A DNA stretch of 21,032 nucleotides from Oscillospiraceae bacterium (GTDB taxonomy: Bacteria > Bacillota > Clostridia > Oscillospirales > UBA644). The stretch lies in NCBI GenBank assembly GCA_015067385.1, contig SVMP01000017.1, forward strand, positions 1 to 21,032, read 5' to 3'. The translations under genes were made by a program, and so were the position numbers. Within the stretch, counting starts at the first letter, position 1. Each line of letters starts with the position of its first letter. The notes beneath the pieces are model-generated. The model was given only the letters and a program-made list of their open reading frames with translations. It made no database searches and was not told the DNA's origin. Shown here one piece after another: positions 1-6,618 of this stretch.

Positions 1-1347
1 GTATGATCTAAGTTTAATACTAATACAGATATACAAAATTATTGCAGTAACGATATAGAAAGCAATGTTTAACAGAATACCTGTTCTCAAAGTCGGTGCT
101 TCGAGATAATCGTAGCCTTGATATATGTATGAATTTACGGCATAAATTTTGAAGAGGAAAAAGCCTGTAAATTGACCGAGGAAGAATACAACGAACGATT
201 CAAATAAATATCGTGCAGCTATTCCGTTTCGTGTTTCACCGACAACCATTCTGATTGCATAGTTTTTCATGTTGCCGTCGATCTTGTAAAGCATTGTGAA
301 AACAAAACTGAAAAGCGAGAACAAAAGCGTTGTTATACAAACAACAATGCTTATTGCAAGCTGATCCTGATAGTTACTTGCAAGCTCTTTTTCGATTCGG
401 AGTTTAGCAGGTCTAATTAACTCACTTAGTTCTTTTAGTTCCGGAGAGGCAAGAAGTTCTTCAATTTGTTCCATAGCTGATTCATATTGGTCAGGTTCTA
501 TTATGTAAAAAGAAAAAAGTAGTCTTGTTGAAAATAAAAATACATAACTACTATAATCGCCGAAAAGATCAGATAGCGGTCTTTCAATATAGGGTAATAG
601 AACTATGTTGTCATAAGATGATATGAAACTGGCTCTATCTACAGGTGTATAATATTGATTAGGTGCTATAAAACCTATTACTCTTAATGTTTTTACTGCT
701 GAAGGGCCAACTTCCGCAGTGAATTCCTCTCCAATTGAGTAATATTTTTTAAAACTATTCCCCATCAAAACAGGGACATATTCTTTATCGTATAAATAAT
801 CTTCCGGCTCAAAGTATGTTCCTTCGCTAAGTTTTACTTTAAAGTAGTTAAGATATTCAGAACCAACAAAGCGTGGACGTAACATTTCGTAATTTATACT
901 ATCTTGAGCAAACATACCATGTTCACTCATTTTTTTATCTATTTCTTCCCATTCTTTAGGTTCAATAAGAGTCAATTCCCAATTATCCTGATTTTCTATT
1001 ATTGTCAATCCCTCTATCTTAGAAACTTCATTATAGAACTTTTCTGTTTGTTCAAAAATTTTTAAATTTTCTTGAAGCTCTTCATCTGTTGAAGCAAGGA
1101 AATAAGGGGTTGAAATAGTCAAGGCACTCCTTTTCTTTTGAGGCGCATTTGTCCTGGGGAGAAATTTTATATATTCTTTATCACCCCAAGCAATTTGAGC
1201 AACGTTGCTTTCTTCTTCTATCCAATAATAATTTGCGAGAACAGTATAAAAGACAATAGAGGTTATAACGATCTGAACAAAAAGGAAAAGAAACAGGAAT
1301 GGGGACTTTCTGATGCTTGCCCAAAGGTCTGTGAATAAGTGTTTCAT
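1..1347 (-). CDS. FtsX-like ABC transporter permease (3' end cut by window edge)
   Basis: The frame is open from ATG at 1347 to the window edge, giving 449 residues with no stop. A strong Shine-Dalgarno, GGAGGTGC, lies just upstream. Layout: a membrane helix at about residues 15-37, a large probably extracytoplasmic region at about 38-328, a second helix at 330-350, then a short loop containing YAIRMVVGE (363-371). That loop resembles the cytoplasmic coupling segment of FtsX/MacB-type permeases. Further helices follow at about 382-403 and 421-445. This topology (one helix, large exterior domain, then an FtsX core) fits a peptide- or lipid-exporting, or mechanosensing, ABC permease. The substrate cannot be told. 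No ATPase gene lies upstream; it could be beyond the left edge. The gene has its own promoter and is visibly more AT-rich than its neighbours, which may indicate transfer. Confident of the fold, not of the role. Confidence 0.8.
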   Translation of the reverse strand, partial: MKHLFTDLWASIRKSPFLFLFLFVQIVITSIVFYTVLANYYWIEEESNVAQIAWGDKEYIKFLPRTNAPQKKRSALTISTPYFLASTDEELQENLKIFEQTEKFYNEVSKIEGLTIIENQDNWELTLIEPKEWEEIDKKMSEHGMFAQDSINYEMLRPRFVGSEYLNYFKVKLSEGTYFEPEDYLYDKEYVPVLMGNSFKKYYSIGEEFTAEVGPSAVKTLRVIGFIAPNQYYTPVDRASFISSYDNIVLLPYIERPLSDLFGDYSSYVFLFSTRLLFSFYIIEPDQYESAMEQIEELLASPELKELSELIRPAKLRIEKELASNYQDQLAISIVVCITTLLFSLFSFVFTMLYKIDGNMKNYAIRMVVGETRNGIAARYLFESFVVFFLGQFTGFFLFKIYAVNSYIYQGYDYLEAPTLRTGILLNIAFYIVTAIILYICISIKLRSY

Positions 1348-1393
1348 GTTGCACCTCCGTATTTTTTTGCTGATTTTATATAATTACATTTAT

Positions 1394-1422
1394 ATTGTAT
1401 CACAAAAAAAACAAATTTGCAA
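1394..1422 (-). promoter_or_regulatory. Sigma-A-type promoter of the permease gene
   Basis: Read on the minus strand, TTGCAA (1417-1422) and TACAAT (1394-1399) are separated by exactly 17 bp. Initiation would fall near 1387, about 40 nt before the ATG. The -35 box is embedded in a 22-bp element shared with the ferredoxin promoter (1416-1437). Confidence 0.7.
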
Positions 1423-1437
1423 TATGTTTTACGAAAT
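1416..1437 (-). repeat. Shared 22-bp promoter element, copy 1
   Basis: The minus-strand element reads ATTTCGTAAAAC, a variable base, then TATTGCAAA. It matches 3397-3418 at 21 of 22 positions. It covers the -35 box and about 15 bp upstream of it. The function is unknown; it could be an operator or an UP-like element. Confidence 0.6.
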
Positions 1438-1477
1438 ATATTATAAAAGATTTTACTGTCCCCCATTTATATAAAAT

Positions 1478-1510
1478 CAATAAAAATATTCCCTCTCAAA
1501 TGGGAGGGAA
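1478..1510 (-). terminator. Intrinsic terminator after rsmI
   Basis: Positions 1489-1497 pair with 1502-1510 (TTCCCTCTC with GGGAGGGAA, one G-U pair) around a 4-nt loop. On the minus strand the hairpin is followed by a T-rich stretch (AATATTTTTATT). It lies 18 bp after the rsmI stop codon and isolates rsmI from the permease gene. Confidence 0.75.
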
Positions 1511-1527
1511 TACAGGAAGCTTTATTC

Positions 1528-2361
1528 TTATATAAACATATTGTAAATATCGCGTTTATGCATGTTGTATTTTGTTGCGAGGATCTTTGCCGCTTCTGAT
1601 TTTGTGCTGCCGTCAGCTATAAGCTTATTGAATTCTTCTTCAAGATCGTCTTTTGTTGCTTCTTTGGGTTCTTCCGGAACAGCTCCTTCAACAATTATTA
1701 CAAATTCGCCGAGTATATTTTTTTCTTTATACATTTCAACAGCTTCGGATAAAGTTGTCGGGATTGCTTCTTCGTATATCTTTGAGATTTCTCGAACGAG
1801 TGTTATTTTTCTGTCTCCGAGATATTCGAGCATATCTTCAAGAGTTCCCAAAAGCTTATGAGGCGCTTCATAAAAAACAAGAGTATGCGTATCGTTTTTT
1901 AACGATAAAAGATGTTCACGTCGGCTGTTTTTTGCTGTTGAAAGAAAACCTTCAAATGCAAATCTTTTGGTTGAAAGACCGCTCATTGCAAGAGCACATA
2001 CCATAGCGCACGGACCGGGAACCGCACTTACCGCAAAGCCTTCTTCCATGCATTGTTTAACGATCATTTCGCCCGGGTCTGAGATTGCAGGCATACCGGC
2101 ATCCGAAACAAGCGCACATATCTCGCCCTGCCTTAATCTTTCGAGTATGACTTCGCCTCTTTGACGAATGTTATGTTCATAATAACTGATAAGCGGTTTT
2201 TTTATTCCGAAATGAGCGAGTAGCTTGCCCGAAACACGAGTGTCTTCGGCTGCAATAAAATCAGCTTTTTCAAGTGTTTCAAGCGCACGCGGAGATATAT
2301 CGTTCAAATTACCTATGGGCGTTGCAACGAGATAAAGAGATATTTTTTTCTTCTGTTCCAT
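1528..2361 (-). CDS. rsmI: 16S rRNA (cytidine-1402-2'-O)-methyltransferase RsmI
   Basis: This 277-residue protein of the tetrapyrrole-methylase fold uses SAM to 2'-O-methylate C1402 in the decoding centre of 16S rRNA. Family marks visible: ATPIGNL (13-19), AEDTR (38-42), SDAGMPAISDPG (86-97, the SAM-binding loop), VPGPCA (114-119) and FYEAPHK in the middle. Length is normal for RsmI (about 270-290). It starts two bases after the trmN stop, so the pair is probably cotranscribed and translationally coupled. The same pairing is known in the Bacillus yabB-yazA-rsmI region; here the small yazA gene is absent. An intrinsic terminator follows. Cytoplasmic housekeeping enzyme, assignment secure. Confidence 0.95.
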   Translation of the reverse strand: MEQKKKISLYLVATPIGNLNDISPRALETLEKADFIAAEDTRVSGKLLAHFGIKKPLISYYEHNIRQRGEVILERLRQGEICALVSDAGMPAISDPGEMIVKQCMEEGFAVSAVPGPCAMVCALAMSGLSTKRFAFEGFLSTAKNSRREHLLSLKNDTHTLVFYEAPHKLLGTLEDMLEYLGDRKITLVREISKIYEEAIPTTLSEAVEMYKEKNILGEFVIIVEGAVPEEPKEATKDDLEEEFNKLIADGSTKSEAAKILATKYNMHKRDIYNMFI

Positions 2362-2363
2362 GT

Positions 2364-3089
2364 TCAGTCTTTTCCGTAAATTTTATTCAGAGTTTCAGTG
2401 TATTTCCCATCGGGTCCGTAAATTTCAAGAGTCGGTTCGCAAAACAGACCGGCTTTTCCTTGTTTTATGCCTTCAATCAAAAACAGTTCGGGTTTTTTTC
2501 CGCATCGTGGGCTGACGAGCATCAGTCTTTTGGGCTCGATCTTTTTTTCTCGCATAGCACAAATTGCATCCGTTAATCGATCGGGCTTATTTATCATGCA
2601 AAATCTTCCGCCGTTTTTTAACAGCACGCTTGCCGCTTTAACAACGTCTGAAAGAGTGCATGTCAGCTCTGTTCTTGCGGAACCTTTGATCCCTTCGCTT
2701 ACAAGTCCCGAATTTTCTGTCATATACGGCGGATTTGCTGTAACAAGATCGAAATATCCCGCAGGGAATGTTTCGTCAACGGCGGTATTTCGGATATCTC
2801 GAAGATAAAAAGAAACTTTGTCTGTTATTTTATTATAATCCGCAGTCATTTTCGACAACTCAAAAGGTCCTTGAGCGATCTCATATCCTCGTGCTTCCTT
2901 GCAACAGTTGTGCGTTGAGAGTATTACCGAGATAACTCCGTTCCCGGCACAAAGATCTGCGGTTTTAGTGAATTTTTTATTTCCTGCAAACCATGCAAGA
3001 AGAACTGCGTCTGTTCCGAAACAAAAACCGCAGTCGTCCTGATATATCTTATAACCGTTTACGCAGAGATCATCAAGCCGTACAGCCAT
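2364..3089 (-). CDS. trmN: TrmN6-like tRNA (adenine-N6)-methyltransferase (YabB/YfiC family)
   Basis: This is a 241-residue Rossmann-fold SAM methyltransferase. Motif I is DLCAGNGV (45-52), the acidic end of strand 2 is at GYE (68-70), and the catalytic N6-adenine motif NPPYM is at 119-123. The N-terminal FGTDAVLLAWF (24-34) is typical of the TrmN6/YfiC family, whose E. coli member methylates A37 of tRNA1(Val). Substrate identity in this organism is inferred. The Shine-Dalgarno is AAAGGAATC, about 11 nt before the ATG. An intrinsic terminator at 3115-3141 stands between the ferredoxin gene and this one, and no convincing separate promoter is visible. Expression may therefore depend on readthrough. 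rsmI follows 2 bp later. Confidence 0.88.
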   Translation of the reverse strand: MAVRLDDLCVNGYKIYQDDCGFCFGTDAVLLAWFAGNKKFTKTADLCAGNGVISVILSTHNCCKEARGYEIAQGPFELSKMTADYNKITDKVSFYLRDIRNTAVDETFPAGYFDLVTANPPYMTENSGLVSEGIKGSARTELTCTLSDVVKAASVLLKNGGRFCMINKPDRLTDAICAMREKKIEPKRLMLVSPRCGKKPELFLIEGIKQGKAGLFCEPTLEIYGPDGKYTETLNKIYGKD

Positions 3090-3114
3090 AATAACAGAAG
3101 ATTCCTTTCCCGAT

Positions 3115-3141
3115 TAAATATAAAAGCGGCTTAGAAGCCGC
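3115..3141 (-). terminator. Intrinsic terminator after the ferredoxin gene
   Basis: GCGGCT (3126-3131) pairs with AGCCGC (3136-3141) around a 4-nt loop. On the minus strand the stem is followed by TTTTATATTT. It begins 22 bp after the ferredoxin stop and ends 26 bp before the trmN start, so it would insulate, or partly attenuate, trmN-rsmI. Confidence 0.7.
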
Positions 3142-3162
3142 CTTTATATCATCTTTTATTGA

Positions 3163-3339
3163 TTAGTCGTTTTTCTCTGTCGGAGCGTCAACAGGGCAAA
3201 CAGACTTGCAAGCGCCGCAGTCAATGCAGAGTTCGGGATCGATAACGAACTTGCCGTCGCCTTCGGAGATTGCGTCAACAGGGCATTCACCCTGGCATGC
3301 ACCGCAAGCGATGCATTCATCTGTAATCATATGTGCCAT
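3163..3339 (-). CDS. 2[4Fe-4S] ferredoxin, clostridial type
   Basis: A 58-residue protein, ATG at 3339 and TAA at 3163-3165. Two CxxCxxCxxxCP motifs are present: CIACGACQGECP (9-20) and CIDCGACKSVCP (38-49). All eight cluster ligands are there, separated by the usual acidic middle. Length and spacing match the classical clostridial 2[4Fe-4S] ferredoxin, a soluble low-potential one-electron carrier. It is a plausible partner for the Rnf and Nfn complexes encoded in the same window, though that pairing is inference. The Shine-Dalgarno AAGGAGG (3350-3356) is near perfect with 10 nt spacing, and the gene has both a strong promoter and a terminator. This is the pattern of a highly expressed single gene. 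Confidence 0.95.
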   Translation of the reverse strand: MAHMITDECIACGACQGECPVDAISEGDGKFVIDPELCIDCGACKSVCPVDAPTEKND

Positions 3340-3374
3340 TAAAAAAATACCTCCTTAAAATTTTATACGAGTAT

Positions 3375-3402
3375 ATTCTAACACACTTTTATTGTTTTTG
3401 CA
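3375..3402 (-). promoter_or_regulatory. Sigma-A-type promoter of the ferredoxin gene
   Basis: On the minus strand TTGCAA (3397-3402) and TAGAAT (3374-3379) are separated by about 17 bp. The predicted leader is about 30 nt and carries the AAGGAGG ribosome-binding site. The -35 box lies at the inner end of the 22-bp element shared with the permease promoter. Confidence 0.7.
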
Positions 3403-3418
3403 ATAGGTTTTACGAAAT
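3397..3418 (-). repeat. Shared 22-bp promoter element, copy 2
   Basis: This is the same element as at 1416-1437, with one mismatch (C for A after CGTAAAAC on the minus strand). In both places it begins about 15 bp upstream of the -35 box and ends one base past it. It lies between the ricT stop codon and the ferredoxin gene. Confidence 0.6.
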
Positions 3419-3441
3419 TTTATAAATTGTTTCCGTGTTTA

Positions 3442-4311
3442 TTACTCTTTGTCCGCAATTGCGTTCAACTCGGAGTTGTTTTCTTCGGAAACATTCTTTT
3501 TTATCGTCTTAACATCTTTCGATGCATAGGAACGAATATCGGTTCCGTGTTTTGTTTCAAGGCTTACTCTTACTGTTTCGGTCGGAACGTTTACTTCAAT
3601 TACCAAGCCGTTACCGTCGGGGGTTTTAACAGTATATCCGACTCTCGGCATTGTTTCGTAAGCTTTTTCGTAAACTTCTTCTTCAAAATTGAGACAACAA
3701 ATAAGTTTACCGCATGTTCCCGATATCTTTTGAGGGTTTGTTGAGAGAGACTGGTCTTTAGCCATTTTTACGGAAACAGGTGTAAACTCGCTGAGAAAAC
3801 TTGCACAGCAAACCTTTCTGCCGCATATGCCGAGCCCACCGATCATTCTTGTTTCGTCTCTGACACCGATCTGGCGGAGTTCGATCCTTGTTTTAAAAAC
3901 AGAAGCCAGGTCTTTAACAAGCTCGCGGAAGTCAACTCTGCCGTCAGCGACAAAGAAAAATATGATCTTATTGTTGTCAAATGTATATTCAACGTCAACA
4001 AGCTCCATTTCCAGCCCGTGTTTCTTTATTTTTTCTTCACAAGTTGCAAATGCGCTTTTTTCTTTTTCACGGTTTTGCTTGTCCGTTTCAATATCTTCCG
4101 GTGTAGCAACTCTGATAACAGGGGAGAGAGGGGTGAATTTTTCTTTTTGTTCTGTCATCTGGTTTTCAACCACTACAGTGCCGATCTCTTGACCTCTGAC
4201 AGTTTCAACAATTACTCTGTCATCTTTTTTCAGAAGCATTCCGCACGGATCAAAATAATAAATTTTGCCAACGCTTTTAAAACGTATGCCTACGATCTCA
4301 ACAAGTTCCAT
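3442..4311 (-). CDS. ricT: RicT (YaaT), PSP1-domain Fe-S protein of the RicAFT complex
   Basis: This 289-residue PSP1-family protein resembles Bacillus subtilis YaaT/RicT. In B. subtilis RicT joins RicA and RicF in an Fe-S-containing complex that works with RNase Y in mRNA processing and affects sporulation, competence and biofilm formation. Conserved cysteines are visible in ICGRKVCC (162-169) and TCGKLICC (199-206), with GGLGICG just before. The N-terminal ValGly/Phe-rich segment and FYF-type strand are typical. The C-terminus (about 265-289) is a charged tail. It lies 53 bp after holB, as in Bacillus, where holB and yaaT are adjacent. The Shine-Dalgarno is weak (GAAGG, 10 nt before ATG) and can be drawn inside a hairpin. 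RicA and RicF are not in this window. Confidence 0.93.
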   Translation of the reverse strand: MELVEIVGIRFKSVGKIYYFDPCGMLLKKDDRVIVETVRGQEIGTVVVENQMTEQKEKFTPLSPVIRVATPEDIETDKQNREKEKSAFATCEEKIKKHGLEMELVDVEYTFDNNKIIFFFVADGRVDFRELVKDLASVFKTRIELRQIGVRDETRMIGGLGICGRKVCCASFLSEFTPVSVKMAKDQSLSTNPQKISGTCGKLICCLNFEEEVYEKAYETMPRVGYTVKTPDGNGLVIEVNVPTETVRVSLETKHGTDIRSYASKDVKTIKKNVSEENNSELNAIADKE

Positions 4312-4321
4312 ATATTTTTTT

Positions 4322-4350
4322 AGCCTTCGTTATGAAAGGCTACCTTTCAT
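4322..4350 (-). promoter_or_regulatory. Overlapping alternative hairpins in the ricT leader
   Basis: Two hairpins share bases. The upstream one is a perfect 8-bp stem (ATGAAAGG with CCTTTCAT, loop of 3; 4332-4350). The downstream one is a 6-bp stem (AGCCTT with AAGGCT; 4322-4341) that contains the GAAGG ribosome-binding site of ricT. They exclude each other. Inside the leader lies a 6-codon ORF, M-K-G-S-L-S-stop (ATG at 4350), without a visible Shine-Dalgarno. A regulatory role is speculative. Confidence 0.35.
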
Positions 4351-4364
4351 GATTCGTTTTATTT

Positions 4365-5300
4365 TTAACTGTATCTCCAACAAGCGGAATAACATTCCGA
4401 AACTATCAGGGTTGAAAAGAGAGATGTGTTTACGTTAAACCTGATATTTTCGTTTATCTTATCTAATCTTGTACATATAGATATAAGCCTTTTGGGGCCG
4501 AGAGCTCTTACATCTGCATTTAATCCTACCGTGGATCCGCTTTTCAAGGAGCGAAGATGAACCGTAAAATAACCGTAGAGTTCTGCGGAGAATTCCACAA
4601 GATCTTCTCTTTTTTTAAATGATACAGTCCTCAGCAGCTCAGCAGGTCTCTTTTTTGCAAGAGCTGTCGCAAACTCATCGCATCTGCGGTAGAGCTCTGT
4701 TTTTTCATCAGATAAGAAATCTTTTGCAACGCCGAGATATCCGCCTGAAAATGCGATTGCCGCCGCCTTTTTTTCTTCTGAAATTCTTGAAAATTCGGGC
4801 CTTTGCAGATATTGTATAAGCTCTTTTTCTTCAAGAGGTTCCATCGCAAGAGCTTCGCATCTTGAACGTACTGTCTGTAAAATTGATTTTATATTTTCTG
4901 TAATGAAAATGAAAATTGCATGTTTCGGAGGTTCTTCAATAATTTTCAGAAGTGCGTTTTGACACACGACAGAAAGTTTGTCGGCATCATCGAAAATAAA
5001 AACACGGTGTTCTGCATCGTTCGGAAGATAAGAAGCATCTTTGAGCGATTCTCTTAATTCCTTGACCTTTATATCTGTCGGGCAATATGTTATATCAACA
5101 TGATTCCCTGACAGGTATTTTTTACATTGATTACATTTACCGCAAGGCTTTTCTTTGCTTTCGCAAACAAAAGATGCCGTAAGTATTTTTGCAAGCGTAT
5201 GTTTTCCCGAACCTTTCGGACCGTGTATTATATACGCATGAAAAGGGCGCTCCAACGTCTTTTTTATGCCGTTATTGCCTATTAATCCGTCAAAATTCAT
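4365..5300 (-). CDS. holB: DNA polymerase III delta' subunit
   Basis: This 311-residue AAA+ protein is the delta' subunit of the clamp loader that places the sliding clamp on primed DNA. Seen in the sequence: a P-loop-like GPKGSGKHT (27-35), a zinc-binding set C46, C53, C56 and C59 in the CESKEKPCGKCNQC stretch, the acidic FIFDDADKL segment, the NALLKIIEEPP block, and the SRC motif (TVRSRCEAL) that supplies the arginine finger to the neighbouring subunit. Length is normal. Its ATG overlaps the end of the upstream PLP-enzyme gene by 4 bp, so translation is coupled. In many Bacillota a PLP decarboxylase-like gene and tmk precede holB; here tmk is missing from the set. Confidence 0.95.
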   Translation of the reverse strand: MNFDGLIGNNGIKKTLERPFHAYIIHGPKGSGKHTLAKILTASFVCESKEKPCGKCNQCKKYLSGNHVDITYCPTDIKVKELRESLKDASYLPNDAEHRVFIFDDADKLSVVCQNALLKIIEEPPKHAIFIFITENIKSILQTVRSRCEALAMEPLEEKELIQYLQRPEFSRISEEKKAAAIAFSGGYLGVAKDFLSDEKTELYRRCDEFATALAKKRPAELLRTVSFKKREDLVEFSAELYGYFTVHLRSLKSGSTVGLNADVRALGPKRLISICTRLDKINENIRFNVNTSLFSTLIVSECYSACWRYS

Positions 5301-6616
5301 ATGACCTTTACTTTTTCTGTGTTTCGTTTTATCAGATAATGAACGGTTTGTTCCGTTATTTTTTCACCGGGGAAAAGGATCGCAACACCGGGAGGGTAGG
5401 GGATGACCGATCTTGCCGCAGTCCTTCCGACAGCTTCTTCGACATCTATTTCAACAGCTTTACCGAAATAAGCATCTTTGGGAGAACAGACGAAATTCGT
5501 CGTAGGGAAAGAAAGACCGTCTGTTTCTATCGGTGGCTCGGGTGAAAGCTCAATGAGAGTTCTTTCAAGGATCTCAAGCTCCTCAGAGCTGTTAAACGGA
5601 GAGAACATGAAAACTATACATTGTCCCGAACACATTTCAGGCACAATATTTCTTTTTTGAAGTTCTTCGTCTATTTTTTCGGAGTTTGCGGTTGCGATGC
5701 AAAGACGCAACGGATCGTGTATTTCTGATGAAACCACGGTTATTCCGTTCGCTTCGAGATTCCGCTTCATTATTTCTGTTCTTTTTCTTGTTTCCTTGAA
5801 TTGTTCTCTGTTCTCATCACACCAAGCTCTTGCATGATCAAGAGAAGAAAGAATCAAAAAGGAAGGGCTTGTTGAACCGAAAGCCAACATTCTCGCACAG
5901 ACATCTTCACGTTTAACATCTATATTAAAATGAAGAAATGCTCCGCCCGTTAAAACGGGGAGAGTTTTATGTGCGGAATCAATGATTATATCTGCGCAGT
6001 GGTTCCCTCTTGTTGCCGCATCATTTTGTTCTCCGACAAACTTGAGGTGTGCTCCGTGAGAATTGTCAACGATAAGTATCGTTCCGTGTTTTTCGCATAT
6101 CTTTTTTATTTCTTCGCAGTTTGCGCAAAGTCCGTAATAATTGGGCGAAGTGAGGAAAACAGCTGAAATATCATTGTTTTCATTCAAAGCATTTTCAACA
6201 TCGTTCGGTTCGATCGGAAGAACGACTCCCGTTGCTTTGTCTGTTTTATTATAGATAAAAACAGGTTCAATATCAAGAAGCATCGTTGCGTTAAAAGCGG
6301 AAACATGGATGTTTCTTTCAAAAAGAACTTTTTTATTTCGGACAAAAGAAAGTGCTGTTTGATTTCCGAGGGTTGCACCTCCTGCACAGAAGACTGTTTG
6401 TTTAACTTCAAACAGCTCAGCCGCAAGCTTTTCAGCTTCGATAAGGGCTTCCTGCGGAAAATAGAGATTATCTGTTCTGTCAACTTCCGTTACATCATAT
6501 TTCATTGTCGGGTCAAAACCGAGGCTTGCTTTGCCTTTGTGTCCCGGCATGTGAAAACGGATAACAGATCCATCTTCAGCGTACTGTTTTATTTTATTGT
6601 AAAAAGGTGCGTTCAT
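5297..6616 (-). CDS. PLP-dependent Orn/Lys/Arg decarboxylase-fold protein (YaaO-like)
   Basis: A 439-residue fold-type I PLP enzyme of the bacterial Orn/Lys/Arg decarboxylase family. The MPGHKGK stretch (23-29) is the family's N-terminal mark. GGATLGNQ (79-86) lies at the cofactor phosphate. VDNSHGAH (183-190) carries the PLP-binding aspartate D184. SAHKTLPVLTGG (214-225) holds the Schiff-base lysine K217. The C-terminal domain ends with SVIPYPPGVAILFPGE, which closes the active site in relatives. The length of about 440 matches the short Bacillota YaaO-like branch rather than the longer inducible decarboxylases. The substrate is uncertain: arginine, lysine or ornithine. It starts 2 bp after the ASKHA gene and overlaps holB by 4 bp, so it is inside the operon; polyamine synthesis is the likely role. 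Confidence 0.88.
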   Translation of the reverse strand: MNAPFYNKIKQYAEDGSVIRFHMPGHKGKASLGFDPTMKYDVTEVDRTDNLYFPQEALIEAEKLAAELFEVKQTVFCAGGATLGNQTALSFVRNKKVLFERNIHVSAFNATMLLDIEPVFIYNKTDKATGVVLPIEPNDVENALNENNDISAVFLTSPNYYGLCANCEEIKKICEKHGTILIVDNSHGAHLKFVGEQNDAATRGNHCADIIIDSAHKTLPVLTGGAFLHFNIDVKREDVCARMLAFGSTSPSFLILSSLDHARAWCDENREQFKETRKRTEIMKRNLEANGITVVSSEIHDPLRLCIATANSEKIDEELQKRNIVPEMCSGQCIVFMFSPFNSSEELEILERTLIELSPEPPIETDGLSFPTTNFVCSPKDAYFGKAVEIDVEEAVGRTAARSVIPYPPGVAILFPGEKITEQTVHYLIKRNTEKVKVI

Positions 6617-6618
6617 AG

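Noticed and set aside
1138..1338. 66-codon open frame on the plus strand
   Set aside because: Antisense to the start of the permease gene, no ribosome-binding site and no recognisable motif.
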